Of a stretch of 64,000 nt of DNA, positions 40,190-50,984 are shown one piece after another (the first letter of the stretch is position 1; every line of letters starts with the position of its first letter). The position numbers were made by a program, and so were the translations under genes. This stretch comes from Prescottella agglutinans (lineage in GTDB: Bacteria > Actinomycetota > Actinomycetes > Mycobacteriales > Mycobacteriaceae), in contig NZ_RKLP01000001.1 in the NCBI RefSeq assembly GCF_004011865.1, forward strand, positions 248,001-312,000. The letters run 5' to 3'. The notes beneath the pieces were generated by a model. It was not told the origin of the DNA. It worked only from the letters and a program-made list of their open reading frames with translations, and did not search any database.

Positions 40190-41275
40190 TCAGACGTCGA
40201 TCTCGACGTCGCCGACCGGTGCCGAGATGCACAGTTGGATCGGCTGGTCCGGGTCGTCGTGGGTGGCGCCGGTGCGGAGGTCGCGGGTGCGTCCGGACCG
40301 TTTGACCGCGGTGCACGAGAAGCAGATCCCCATCCGGCAGCCGTACACGGGTTGCAGGCCCGCGGCCTCGGCCTGCGCGAGCAGGCTGACCCCGGTGTTC
40401 TCAGCGGTGACGCCGCTGCGCGCGAAGCACACGACGCCCTCCGCGGGCCCCGCCGGCGTCGGCGGGTCGACCCGGAACAGTTCGGTGTGCATCTGTTCAC
40501 CGAATCCTCCGGCCGCGAGCAGGTCCCGGACCGACGCGGAGAGCGTGTCCGGCCCGCACACGAACACCTCCGATTCCGGCCCGAACCACGGGGCGACGGC
40601 GTCGAGGTGTTCGCGCCGGAAGCGGCCCTCGACCGGGGTCTCGACGACGCGAACGGTCACGTTGTCGCGCGCCTCCCCGATCGCCCGCAGTTCACCGAGG
40701 ACCGGGACGTCCTCGAGCATCCGGGTGTAGTGCAGGAACGCGACCGGGCCGGTGAATCCCTCATCGACGAGCGTGCGCAGCATCGACAGCACCGGGGTGA
40801 TCCCACTACCCCCGCTGACGAGGACCACCCGCGACGGCCGCGGTGCCGGCATCACGAATTCCCCTGCCGCCGTGGACAGGTCGACGACCATACCCTCGAC
40901 CGCCTCTCGGACGAGGTACTGCGAGACGAGCCCATCGGGGTGCGCCCGCACGATCAGCCGGATCGAGTCGCGCGGCCCGCACTCCGCCCCGGTAGGCGAG
41001 TAGCACCGCGTATGACGCACCCCGTCGATCACGACCCCGACCTGCACGAACTGACCCGACCGGAATCCGCGCCATTGCCGCGTGGGCCGCAGATCGAGCA
41101 CTACCGAATCCGACGTCGGGCGTGCGACCCGCACGACGCGGGCCCGCATCTCGCGGGCGGTCGCCATCGGGTCGAGGAGTTCGAGATAGCGGTCCACCGC
41201 GTGCGGTGTCGCCAGCGCCTCGAACAGCGACAGGAACGGCCGAACCGGCGACCGACCGAGCGAACTCGTCGTCAT
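40190..41275 (-). CDS. ferredoxin-reductase type oxidoreductase for the desaturase (Rv3230c-like)
   Basis: This 361-residue protein has an FAD domain (RCYSPTG), an NAD(P) domain (VLVSGGSGITPVLSMLR) and a C-terminal plant-type [2Fe-2S] domain (GCRMGICFSC plus a later Cys in QLCISAP). It should move electrons from NADPH to the desaturase. Start is taken at ATG 41275, since GAGGAG is then 6 bp upstream; the ATG at 41281 would be too close to it. Promoter region holds a palindrome shared with the divergent TetR gene. Confidence 0.85.
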   Translation of the reverse strand: MTTSSLGRSPVRPFLSLFEALATPHAVDRYLELLDPMATAREMRARVVRVARPTSDSVVLDLRPTRQWRGFRSGQFVQVGVVIDGVRHTRCYSPTGAECGPRDSIRLIVRAHPDGLVSQYLVREAVEGMVVDLSTAAGEFVMPAPRPSRVVLVSGGSGITPVLSMLRTLVDEGFTGPVAFLHYTRMLEDVPVLGELRAIGEARDNVTVRVVETPVEGRFRREHLDAVAPWFGPESEVFVCGPDTLSASVRDLLAAGGFGEQMHTELFRVDPPTPAGPAEGVVCFARSGVTAENTGVSLLAQAEAAGLQPVYGCRMGICFSCTAVKRSGRTRDLRTGATHDDPDQPIQLCISAPVGDVEIDV

Positions 41276-41313
41276 GATCATCTCCTCACGAGAGATTTTC
41301 AGTGCACACTCGT

Positions 41314-41327
41314 ACACTGACTAGTGT
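41314..41327. promoter_or_regulatory. candidate TetR operator, desaturase operon
   Basis: ACACT (41314-41318) and AGTGT (41323-41327) form an inverted repeat around GACT in the 150-bp gap between the reductase and TetR genes. TetR regulators of desaturase and fatty-acid genes bind such ACACT...AGTGT palindromes. TACACT within it could also be a -10 element. Confidence 0.5.
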
Positions 41328-41426
41328 GAACGCGACCACCCCACGCCTGTCAATCCCGGAGGAACGTGACGCCGGTCACTTCGACGGTCGTTCGGGGCCC
41401 GGCACCCGGTGCCTACACTCGACGCC

Positions 41427-42056
41427 GTGACCGAACCGGTGGAGACGCGCGCGCAGCGCAAGGAGCGCACGCGTCAGGCGCTGCTGGACCGGGCCCTCGA
41501 ACTGCACGCCGACCGCAGTTTCGCGAGCGTGAGCCTGCGCGAGGTCGCGCGCGCGGCGGGCATCGTGCCCACCGCCTTCTATCGACACTTCGCCTCGATG
41601 GACGAACTCGGCGTCGCCCTGGCGGAGGACAGCATGCGGGTGCTGCGCCGAATGCTGCGCGACGCCCGGCGCACCCCGAGCACGAAGAACGCCCGCGACT
41701 CCCTCGACGTCCTGGTTCGCCAGGTGCGCGCCCACGAGGCCGAGTTCCGATTCGTCGCCCGCGAGCGCTACGGCGGCGTGCCGGAGGTCCGGCGCGCGAT
41801 CGCCCTGGAACTGCGCCTGTTCGTCAGCGAACTCACCATCGATCTCGGCCGCATGCCGGTCCTGGGCGACTGGCAGGTCGAGGACCTCGAGATGGCCGCA
41901 GACCTGATCGTGCAGGCGATGCTGGCCGCGGTCGTCGACCTGCTCGAGGTCGATCGCCCCGGTTCGGCCGACGAACGCGCGGTGATCGACCGCGCCGAGA
42001 AGCAACTCCGGCTGATCATGATCGGCATCGGCGGCTGGAAACCCACGCACCCGTAG
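41427..42056 (+). CDS. TetR-family regulator, probable desaturase regulator
   Basis: This 209-residue protein has a TetR HTH at about 10-60 (ERTRQALLDRALEL, SLREVARAAGIVPTAFYRHF) and a C-terminal domain typical of FabR/DesT-like repressors (QVRAHEAEFRFVARERYGG). It diverges from the desaturase electron-transfer operon, with a palindrome between. By analogy it senses acyl-CoA or fatty-acid saturation. Start GTG 41427 keeps the HTH close to the N-terminus; GTG 41409 is possible. Confidence 0.8.
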   Translation: MTEPVETRAQRKERTRQALLDRALELHADRSFASVSLREVARAAGIVPTAFYRHFASMDELGVALAEDSMRVLRRMLRDARRTPSTKNARDSLDVLVRQVRAHEAEFRFVARERYGGVPEVRRAIALELRLFVSELTIDLGRMPVLGDWQVEDLEMAADLIVQAMLAAVVDLLEVDRPGSADERAVIDRAEKQLRLIMIGIGGWKPTHP

Positions 42057-42077
42057 CGATTCCGCTACGGTGGCGCC

Positions 42078-42923
42078 ATGACCGCCGACTCACGGACAGA
42101 TCGGGTTCGCCTGGGCGACCTGACATTCGACGTCGCCGTCGCAGGCCCGGACGACGGCACCCCGGTCGTTCTGCTGCACGGATTCCCCGAGAGTGCGGCG
42201 GCGTGGCGGCCGATGACTCCGCGCCTGCTCGCCGCGGGCATGCGCGTCATCGCACCGAATCAGCGCGGCTACTCCCCCGACGCCCGCCCCGGGGCGGTCG
42301 AGGACTACCGCTTCGACCACCTCGTCGACGACGTCCTCGGCCTGCTCGACGCCTACGGCCTCGCGTCGGCGCACCTGGTGGGGCACGACTGGGGCGCGGC
42401 CATCGCGTGGCAGGTCGCGGGACGGCACCCGGACCGGATCCGCAGCCTCACCGCGGTGTCGGTGCCGCACGCCGCGGCGATCGGATGGGCCCTGCGTGAG
42501 GACGCCGATCAGCAGCGCCGATCCGGGTACGTCGGCCGCCTCCGCCAGGAAGGGAAGGCCGAATCGTTTCTGCTCGAGGACGATTCGCGACAGCTACGCG
42601 CGGCGTTCGGCGACGGCGTCGACCCCGACCTGGTCGAGGAGCACGTACGACTGCTGTCGCAGCCGGGCGCGTTGACCGCGGCGCTGAACTGGTACCGGGC
42701 GCTGGTCCGCGAGTTCGGCAACCTGCCTCCGGTGCGGGTGCCGACCACGTACGTCTGGAGCACCGCGGATCCGACCCTCGGGCCGGCCGCGGCACGGCGG
42801 TGCGGCGAGTTCGTCGACGCGCCCTACCGTTTCGTCGTCCTGGACGGCGCGAGCCACTGGATCCCGGAGGAGCACCCCGACGCCCTGGCGGACGCGATCC
42901 TGGCGCGCGTGGCGCAGGCCTGA
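42078..42923 (+). CDS. alpha/beta hydrolase, epoxide hydrolase type
   Basis: This 281-residue hydrolase has HGFPES (oxyanion region, about 34-39), nucleophile elbow GHDWG with Asp104, and a C-terminal His in DGASHWIPEEHP. An Asp nucleophile with HGFPE marks the epoxide hydrolase / haloalkane dehalogenase branch. Soluble, no signal peptide. It starts 21 bp after the TetR stop and may be cotranscribed. Epoxide hydrolysis of fatty or xenobiotic epoxides is the most likely reaction. Confidence 0.8.
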   Translation: MTADSRTDRVRLGDLTFDVAVAGPDDGTPVVLLHGFPESAAAWRPMTPRLLAAGMRVIAPNQRGYSPDARPGAVEDYRFDHLVDDVLGLLDAYGLASAHLVGHDWGAAIAWQVAGRHPDRIRSLTAVSVPHAAAIGWALREDADQQRRSGYVGRLRQEGKAESFLLEDDSRQLRAAFGDGVDPDLVEEHVRLLSQPGALTAALNWYRALVREFGNLPPVRVPTTYVWSTADPTLGPAAARRCGEFVDAPYRFVVLDGASHWIPEEHPDALADAILARVAQA

Positions 42924-42930
42924 CCCGCGG

Positions 42931-43500
42931 TCACGCGCGCAGCAGCACCTCGAGTTCGTCGACGACCGCGTCCAGCGGCGCCGAGGTGCCCTGCGCCTGC
43001 GCCATCACGAGCGCGCCCTCGAGTGCGCTGACCACCAGCACCGACAGCGACGCCGACCGGTCCTTCGCAACCCCGTCGTCGACGAGGCTCGCCGCGATCA
43101 GGTCGCACCACTCGGTGAAGGTGACCCCGGCGACCTCGCGGGCTCCGCGCTCGGTGCCCAGCGCGGCGGCGACGATGGGGCACCCGGCCTCGTAGCCGGT
43201 GGCCTCGAGGCCCCGGCGCCACAGGTCGACGAGCGCCCGCAGCGCCGACACGGTGTCGCCCGATTCGAGCACCCGGGCCACGCCGCGACCGAGATAGGCG
43301 GCGGCCGAGCGGGTGGCCTCCTCGACCAACTGCGACTTCCCGCCCGGGAAGTGGTGGTAGATCGAGCCGCGCGGGGCGCCGCTGTGGGCGAGCACGTCGG
43401 CGAACGACGTCGCCGCCACGCCCTGCTCGCGGATCAGCGCGACGGTGCTGTCGATCATCGCCGCGCGCGGACCGCCCGCGGGATCCTGCCGCCTCGCCAT
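42931..43500 (-). CDS. TetR-family regulator (LmrA/QacR-like)
   Basis: This 189-residue protein has an N-terminal HTH (AATSFADVLAHSGAPRGSIYHHFPGGKSQL) and a C-terminal region with LWRRGLEATGYEAGCPIVAAALG, typical of the LmrA/YxaF group. It diverges from the thioesterase gene, with a palindrome at 43560 between them. It is likely an autorepressor that also controls the thioesterase. The 3' end converges on the epoxide hydrolase gene with 7 bp between stops. Confidence 0.82.
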   Translation of the reverse strand: MARRQDPAGGPRAAMIDSTVALIREQGVAATSFADVLAHSGAPRGSIYHHFPGGKSQLVEEATRSAAAYLGRGVARVLESGDTVSALRALVDLWRRGLEATGYEAGCPIVAAALGTERGAREVAGVTFTEWCDLIAASLVDDGVAKDRSASLSVLVVSALEGALVMAQAQGTSAPLDAVVDELEVLLRA

Positions 43501-43559
43501 GCCCCTCGCCCCTCTCTCGCCTGGTCACCGACTCTCGCACGGTTGCCGGTCGTCACTAT

Positions 43560-43573
43560 GTATGTTGTCATAC
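43560..43573. promoter_or_regulatory. candidate TetR operator, thioesterase gene
   Basis: GTATG (43560-43564) and CATAC (43569-43573) form a perfect inverted repeat around TTGT, 33 bp before the thioesterase start and 59 bp before the TetR start. It fits a repressor site covering both promoters. Confidence 0.55.
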
Positions 43574-43606
43574 TTAGAACCGGATCGTCACCCGTCAGGA
43601 GTCGTC

Positions 43607-44434
43607 GTGACCCAGATCGTCGCACCCACCCACCCGTTCGACGCAGCCGTCGAACTCTCTCCCGAGTTGGGCGCGCCCGGCGTCTTCCTGGGCCACACCT
43701 CCCCGGCGTACGCGAACATGGTGGGCCCGTTCGGTGGCATCACGGCCGCGACCCTGCTGCGCGCGGTCCTGCAGCATCCCGAACGCCTCGGCGATCCGCT
43801 GTCGTTGACCGTGAACTTCGCGGGCCCGATCGCCGACGGCGGATTCGAGATCGCGGCGCGCCCCACCCGCACCAATCGGTCGACCCAGCACTGGAACATC
43901 GAACTCACTCAGGACGGCGTCGTCACGACGACGGCCACCGCGGTGTTCGGCAACCGCCGCGAGACGTGGGCGTCCACCGAGATCGCGGCGCCGACGGCAC
44001 CGACGGTCGACGACGTCGCCGCCCAGGGCTTCCCGGACTTCATCGCGTGGGCGCGCAACTACGAGATGCGGTTCGTCACCGGCGCGATCCCCGACCCCGA
44101 GGCCGGTGGACAGCCGGATTCGACGACGACGCTGTGGGTTCGCGACAACCCGCCGCGACCGCTGGACTTCCCCGCGCTGACCTCGCTGTGCGACGTCTTC
44201 TACCCGCGCGCGTTCCTGCGCCTGGGCCGGTACCTGCCCGCCGGCACGGTCTCGCTCACCGTGTACTTCCACGCCGACGCGACCCTGCTCGCGGCGCAGG
44301 CCGACGACGCCGTGCTCGGCACCGCCCGCGCGCAGCGGTTCGGCAAGGGCTACTTCGACCAGACCGGCGAGGTCTGGGGCCGCGACGGCGCCCTGCTCGC
44401 CACGACGCACCAGCTGGTCTACTTCAAGGACTGA
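43607..44434 (+). CDS. acyl-CoA thioesterase, double hotdog fold
   Basis: This 275-residue protein has two hotdog halves: YANMVGPFGGITAATLLRAVLQHP with SLTVNFAGPIADGGFEI, then SLTVYFHADATLLAA and GKGYFDQTGEVWGRDG near the end. It resembles TesB-like thioesterases acting on acyl-CoA esters. GTG 43607 follows AGGAG with 6-bp spacing. It is controlled, by inference, by the divergent TetR. The 3' end meets the MFS gene at a bidirectional palindrome. Confidence 0.78.
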   Translation: MTQIVAPTHPFDAAVELSPELGAPGVFLGHTSPAYANMVGPFGGITAATLLRAVLQHPERLGDPLSLTVNFAGPIADGGFEIAARPTRTNRSTQHWNIELTQDGVVTTTATAVFGNRRETWASTEIAAPTAPTVDDVAAQGFPDFIAWARNYEMRFVTGAIPDPEAGGQPDSTTTLWVRDNPPRPLDFPALTSLCDVFYPRAFLRLGRYLPAGTVSLTVYFHADATLLAAQADDAVLGTARAQRFGKGYFDQTGEVWGRDGALLATTHQLVYFKD

Positions 44435-44441
44435 CCCGCGG

Positions 44442-44494
44442 CGGCCGAATGTCACACGCGTCCAGTCCAACTGAACGCATGTGACATTCGGCCG
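44442..44494. terminator. long palindrome between convergent genes
   Basis: Arms of 19 bp (44442-44460 and 44476-44494, starting CGGCCGAATGTCAC) pair with one mismatch around a 15-nt loop. It lies exactly between the stops of the thioesterase and MFS genes, so it can end both transcripts. Its regular form suggests it might be one copy of a family of intergenic palindromes. Confidence 0.65.
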
Positions 44495-45841
44495 TCAGCC
44501 GGGGAGGGACTCGGAGGCGTCCCGCTCCGGCGCCCGCACCGCGAGTAGCGCGGCGAGTCCGACGCCCAGCACCACCAGCAGGCCGACGATGCCGGCGCGG
44601 TCGGCGCCGAACCACCACGCGAAGAAGCCGAACAGGGTCGGCGCGAGGAACGACACCGCCCGACCGGTCGTGGCGTACAGACCGAACAGCTGGCCCTCCC
44701 GACCGGGCGGGGTGATCCGGGCCAGGAACGTGCGCGACGACGACTGCGCCGGTCCGACGAACAGGCACAGCAGCAGCCCGAAGATCCAGAAGAGCAGCGT
44801 CCCCGAGATGCCGATCAGCACCACACCGACCACGATCATCGCGGCCAGCGACGCGGCGATGACGGCCTTCGGCCCGACCCGGTCGTCGAGGCGCCCGGCG
44901 ACGATCGCGCCGAGCGCGGCCACGACGTTGGCGGCGACACCGAACAGCAGGACGCTGTCCGACGCCATGCCGTACACGTTGACGGCGAGCACCGCGCCGA
45001 ACGTGAACACCCCGGCCAGTCCGTCGCGGAACAGCGCACTCGCGATCAGGAACCAGACGGTCCGCCGGTCGGCGTCCCACAACTCCTTCAGGTCCCGCCA
45101 CAGGACGCGATACGACTCGAGGAACCCGGCCTTCGCCGCGCCGGGGTCTGCACCGGTGCGCGGCAGTTCGGGCACCGAGAAGAGGACCGGGAGCGCGAAG
45201 ACCGCGAGCCACCCGGCCGCGAGCACGGCGACCAGGCGGATGTTGAGACCACCGTCGGTGGTGATGCCGAGCAGCCCGCGGGTGTCGCCGTCCCCGGCGA
45301 TGAACCCGAAGTAGCACACGAGCAGCAGCACGATGCCGCCGAAATATCCCATCGCCCAGCCGAACCCGGAGACCCGACCGATGTTGTCCGGCGTCGAGAC
45401 CTGCCGCAGCATCGCGTTGTACGGCACCCCTGCGAGTTCGAAGATCACCGAGCCGAATCCCAGCAGCACCAGACCGAGCCACAGGTAGTGGTAGTCGTCG
45501 ACGACGAGGAACATCGCGGCCATCGTCGCGACGGTGAGGAAGGTGAGGACCGCGAGCGAGCGTTTGCGGCGGCCGGCGGCGTCGAAGCGCTGCCCGCTGA
45601 CCGGCGCCAGCACCGCGATGAAGAAGCCTGCGACGCCGAGGGACCAGCCCAGCCACGTGCTCGCCGAGATCGATCCGGGCAGGTCGTCGCCGACGGCGTC
45701 GGTGAGGTACACCGAGAAGACGAACGTGACGATGACGGCGTTGAAAGCGGCACTGCCCCAATCCCAGAGTCCCCACGCCGCGACCTGTCGCCGCGTCGCC
45801 GACTGACCGATGCCCGCCTCCCCAACCGCGCCGCTGCTCAT
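44495..45841 (-). CDS. MFS transporter, UMF1 / Atg22-like
   Basis: This 448-residue protein has about 12 membrane segments. Its start region AAWGLWDWGSAAFNAVIVTFVFSVYL and the later VPYNAMLRQVSTPDNIGRVSGFGWAMGYFGG are hallmarks of the UMF1 (vacuole effluxer Atg22-like) group. The substrate is unknown. ATG 45841 gives a typical length; a GTG at 45868 would add nine residues. No operon partners. Confidence 0.82.
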   Translation of the reverse strand: MSSGAVGEAGIGQSATRRQVAAWGLWDWGSAAFNAVIVTFVFSVYLTDAVGDDLPGSISASTWLGWSLGVAGFFIAVLAPVSGQRFDAAGRRKRSLAVLTFLTVATMAAMFLVVDDYHYLWLGLVLLGFGSVIFELAGVPYNAMLRQVSTPDNIGRVSGFGWAMGYFGGIVLLLVCYFGFIAGDGDTRGLLGITTDGGLNIRLVAVLAAGWLAVFALPVLFSVPELPRTGADPGAAKAGFLESYRVLWRDLKELWDADRRTVWFLIASALFRDGLAGVFTFGAVLAVNVYGMASDSVLLFGVAANVVAALGAIVAGRLDDRVGPKAVIAASLAAMIVVGVVLIGISGTLLFWIFGLLLCLFVGPAQSSSRTFLARITPPGREGQLFGLYATTGRAVSFLAPTLFGFFAWWFGADRAGIVGLLVVLGVGLAALLAVRAPERDASESLPG

Positions 45842-45909
45842 GGCCGCGAGCCTAATCCGGGACCGCACCGTTTCCTCGCCGACAACACACCGAGCGGTCT
45901 ATTCACCTG

Positions 45910-45934
45910 GTTGCATACTCACCCAGTTGCATAC
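45910..45934. promoter_or_regulatory. direct repeat upstream of the PadR gene
   Basis: GTTGCATAC occurs twice (45910-45918, 45926-45934), spaced 16 bp apart, and ends 11 bp before the PadR start. It is a plausible autoregulatory operator. Confidence 0.45.
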
Positions 45935-45945
45935 ACAATGGTGTC

Positions 45946-48550
<2,605 letters not shown>

Positions 48551-48595
48551 GCGCGTGAGCACCGTGTTTCCGTGGACCCGCTACGCTGCACTGTC

Positions 48596-49399
48596 GTGAG
48601 CCTGCCGAACCCCAACCCTGACGCCCGCGCGGTCGTGACCGGCGCTTCCTCCGGCATCGGCGAGGCCCTCGCCGCCGAACTGGCCGCGCGCGGGCACTCG
48701 CTGATCCTCGTTGCCCGCCGCGGCGACGTGATGGAGAAGCTCGCCGCCCAGCTGAGCGAGAAGCACGGCGTGGAGGTCGAGGTCCGCGCCGTGGACCTGT
48801 CCGACCGCGACGGGCGTGCCCCGCTGGTCGCCGAGCTGGCCGAGCGCGAGATCTCGATCCTGTGCAACAACGCCGGCATCGCGACGTTCGGCCCGGTCGT
48901 CGAGCTCGACCCGAGCTACGAGCGCGACCAGGTCGAGCTCAACGCGGTCGCCGTGCACGACCTGACGCTGGCCGTGCTGCCCGGCATGGTGGCCCGGAAG
49001 TCGGGCGCGATCCTCATGGTCGGCTCGGCGGCCGGCAACATGCCGATCCCGAACAACGCCACGTACGCGGCCACCAAGGCGTTCGTGAACACGTTCTCCG
49101 AGTCGCTGCGCGGCGAACTGAAGGGCAGCGGCGTGAACGTCACGCTCCTGGCCCCCGGCCCCGTCCGCACCGAGACCCCGGATCCGGCCGACGCGTCGAT
49201 CGTCGACAAGCTGGTCCCGGACTTCCTCTGGATCTCGAGCGAGTACGTCGCCAAGGTCTCCCTGGATGCCCTCGCCGACAACAAGATGCGCATCGTCCCC
49301 GGCATCCTGAGCAAGGGCATGTCGGTGGCCGGGCAATACAGCCCGCGCGCCGCCATCGCCCCCATCGTCGGCACGTTCTACAAGAAGCTGGGCGGCTGA
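48596..49399 (+). CDS. short-chain dehydrogenase/reductase
   Basis: This classical SDR has about 267 residues, with NAD(P) motif TGASSGIG, LCNNAGIATFG, catalytic Ser in MVGSAAG and YAATK. GTG 48596 places the cofactor motif 15-22 residues in; GTG 48572 is an alternative. It lies 45 bp after fadH and may belong to the same transcript. The substrate is unknown; lipid-chain or mycolate-type keto reduction is possible. Confidence 0.82.
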   Translation: MSLPNPNPDARAVVTGASSGIGEALAAELAARGHSLILVARRGDVMEKLAAQLSEKHGVEVEVRAVDLSDRDGRAPLVAELAEREISILCNNAGIATFGPVVELDPSYERDQVELNAVAVHDLTLAVLPGMVARKSGAILMVGSAAGNMPIPNNATYAATKAFVNTFSESLRGELKGSGVNVTLLAPGPVRTETPDPADASIVDKLVPDFLWISSEYVAKVSLDALADNKMRIVPGILSKGMSVAGQYSPRAAIAPIVGTFYKKLGG

Positions 49400-49478
49400 G
49401 GCCGGCCGCGCCAACCGCGCGTCAGGACTCACCCGGCCGGCGTCAAGCCGCCGTCAAGAACCGACCGCCGGGCTCTGC

Positions 49479-49546
49479 ACCGGCGTACTCCTGAGAGGTG
49501 AACCCGCTCCGACCGGATCGCGGGCACCTCGAGGAGTACGCCGGTG
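49479..49546 (+). promoter_or_regulatory. SD-sequestering hairpin upstream of lysA-like gene
   Basis: ACCGGCGTACTCCT (49479-49492) pairs exactly with AGGAGTACGCCGGT (49532-49545). AGGTG (49496-49500) pairs with CACCT (49525-49529). An asymmetric internal loop lies between, and a 24-nt loop tops the stem. The 3' arm holds the Shine-Dalgarno GAGGAG (49531-49536) and the first two bases of the GTG start. When folded, the ribosome site would be masked. The palindrome could instead serve as a DNA operator. Confidence 0.6.
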
Positions 49547-50887
49547 ACCCTGCTCGACATCTTCCCCTCCCTCCGCGCGGCGATGGCCCCGCGCCTCGAC
49601 CCGGCGTTGTGGCCGGTCACCACGAGCCACGACGACCGGGGTCGCATCCGTGTCGGCGGCGTCGCACTCGACGACATCGCCGACCAGTACGGCACCCCGA
49701 CGTACGTGCTCGACGAGGACGACGTCCGACACCGCTGCCGCACCTATCGGTCGGTGTTCCCCGAGGCCGAGATCGCCTACGCGGCAAAAGCCCTGATGAT
49801 CCGGAGCGTCGCGAGCTGGGTCACCCAGGAGGGCCTGTCCGTGGACGTCTGCTCGTCCGGCGAACTCGCGATCGCGTTGTCCGCGGGCATCGATCCGCGT
49901 CGGATCATCCTGCACGGCAACGCGAAGACGGCCTCGGAGTTGCGGACCGCCGCCGACGCCGGGGTCGGACGAATCGTCGTCGACTCGCACACCGAGATCC
50001 GACTGCTCGCGTCCGTCGCCGCGGCGCGCCAGAAGGTGCTCGTGCGGGTCACCCCGGGCATCGACATCCACGGCCACCCCGCCGTCACGACCGGCGTCGA
50101 CGACCAGAAGTTCGGATTCCCGATCACGGGCGGGCACGCCGACGCGGCGGTACGCCTGGTGCTCGAGCAGGCGAACCTCGAACTGGTCGGGTTGCACTGC
50201 CATCTGGGGTCCCAGATCACCGACCCCCGCGTCTTCGGCACCGCCGTGGACCGGCTGATCGGGCAGATGGATCAGGTCCGGCGCGACCACGGCCCGATCC
50301 TCACCGACCTCGACCTCGGAGGCGGTCACGCCGTCCCCTACCGCCCCGGGGACCCGCAGATCGACCTCACCGAACTCGCGCGCACCATCGACGACGCCCT
50401 CGACGACGCGTGCGCCCGCAACCGGTTCCCGCGACCACAGCTCACCCTCGAACCGGGCCGCGCGATCGTCGCGCGGGCCGGCGTCACGCTGTACCGGGTC
50501 GTGTCGGTCAAGACGGCTCCGAGCGGCCGGATCTTCGCCGCCGTGGACGGTGGGATGAGCGACAACCCGCGGGTCGCGCTGTACGGCGCGCACTACGACA
50601 TCGCGGTCGCCAACCGGCACCCGTCGGGCGCCCACGTCCCGATGACCGTCGTCGGGCGGTTCTGCGAGGCGGGCGACGTCCTCGCCCACGACGTCGCGCT
50701 CCCGGCCGATCTGCATCCCGGCGACGTGCTCGCGGTGCCGTGCACGGGCGCGTACCACCACAGCCTGGCGTCGTCGTACAACTCCGTCGGCCGACCGCCG
50801 GTGGTGGCGGTGCGGGGCGGGAACACGCGCGAGCTGGTGCGGCGGGAGACGGTCGCGGACCTCCTGTCTCGCGACGTCGGACTGTAA
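49544..50887 (+). CDS. diaminopimelate decarboxylase-like PLP enzyme (LysA paralogue)
   Basis: This 447-residue fold-type III decarboxylase has PLP lysine Lys82 in AYAAKAL, HCHLGSQ, DLGGGHAVPY, LEPGRAIVARAG, and the C-terminal FCEAGDVLA plus GAYHHSLASSYNS. It resembles meso-diaminopimelate decarboxylase, but LEPGRAIV and the tail depart from housekeeping LysA, so it may be a second copy with another diamino acid substrate. It is translated from GTG 49544 with GAGGAG 7 bp upstream, both inside a strong hairpin. Monocistronic. Confidence 0.8.
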   Translation: MTLLDIFPSLRAAMAPRLDPALWPVTTSHDDRGRIRVGGVALDDIADQYGTPTYVLDEDDVRHRCRTYRSVFPEAEIAYAAKALMIRSVASWVTQEGLSVDVCSSGELAIALSAGIDPRRIILHGNAKTASELRTAADAGVGRIVVDSHTEIRLLASVAAARQKVLVRVTPGIDIHGHPAVTTGVDDQKFGFPITGGHADAAVRLVLEQANLELVGLHCHLGSQITDPRVFGTAVDRLIGQMDQVRRDHGPILTDLDLGGGHAVPYRPGDPQIDLTELARTIDDALDDACARNRFPRPQLTLEPGRAIVARAGVTLYRVVSVKTAPSGRIFAAVDGGMSDNPRVALYGAHYDIAVANRHPSGAHVPMTVVGRFCEAGDVLAHDVALPADLHPGDVLAVPCTGAYHHSLASSYNSVGRPPVVAVRGGNTRELVRRETVADLLSRDVGL

Positions 50888-50984
50888 CCCGGTTCCAGTG
50901 AGTGAGACCGCTCACGCGAGAGCAGACCACCCGGACGGATAGTGATGCGCACCACATCGTCGCTATCCAACCAGGAGGAACCCT

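Noticed and set aside
49479-49546. T-box or lysine riboswitch before the LysA-like gene
   Set aside because: No T-box consensus or multi-helix lysine aptamer is present; only one long hairpin is seen.
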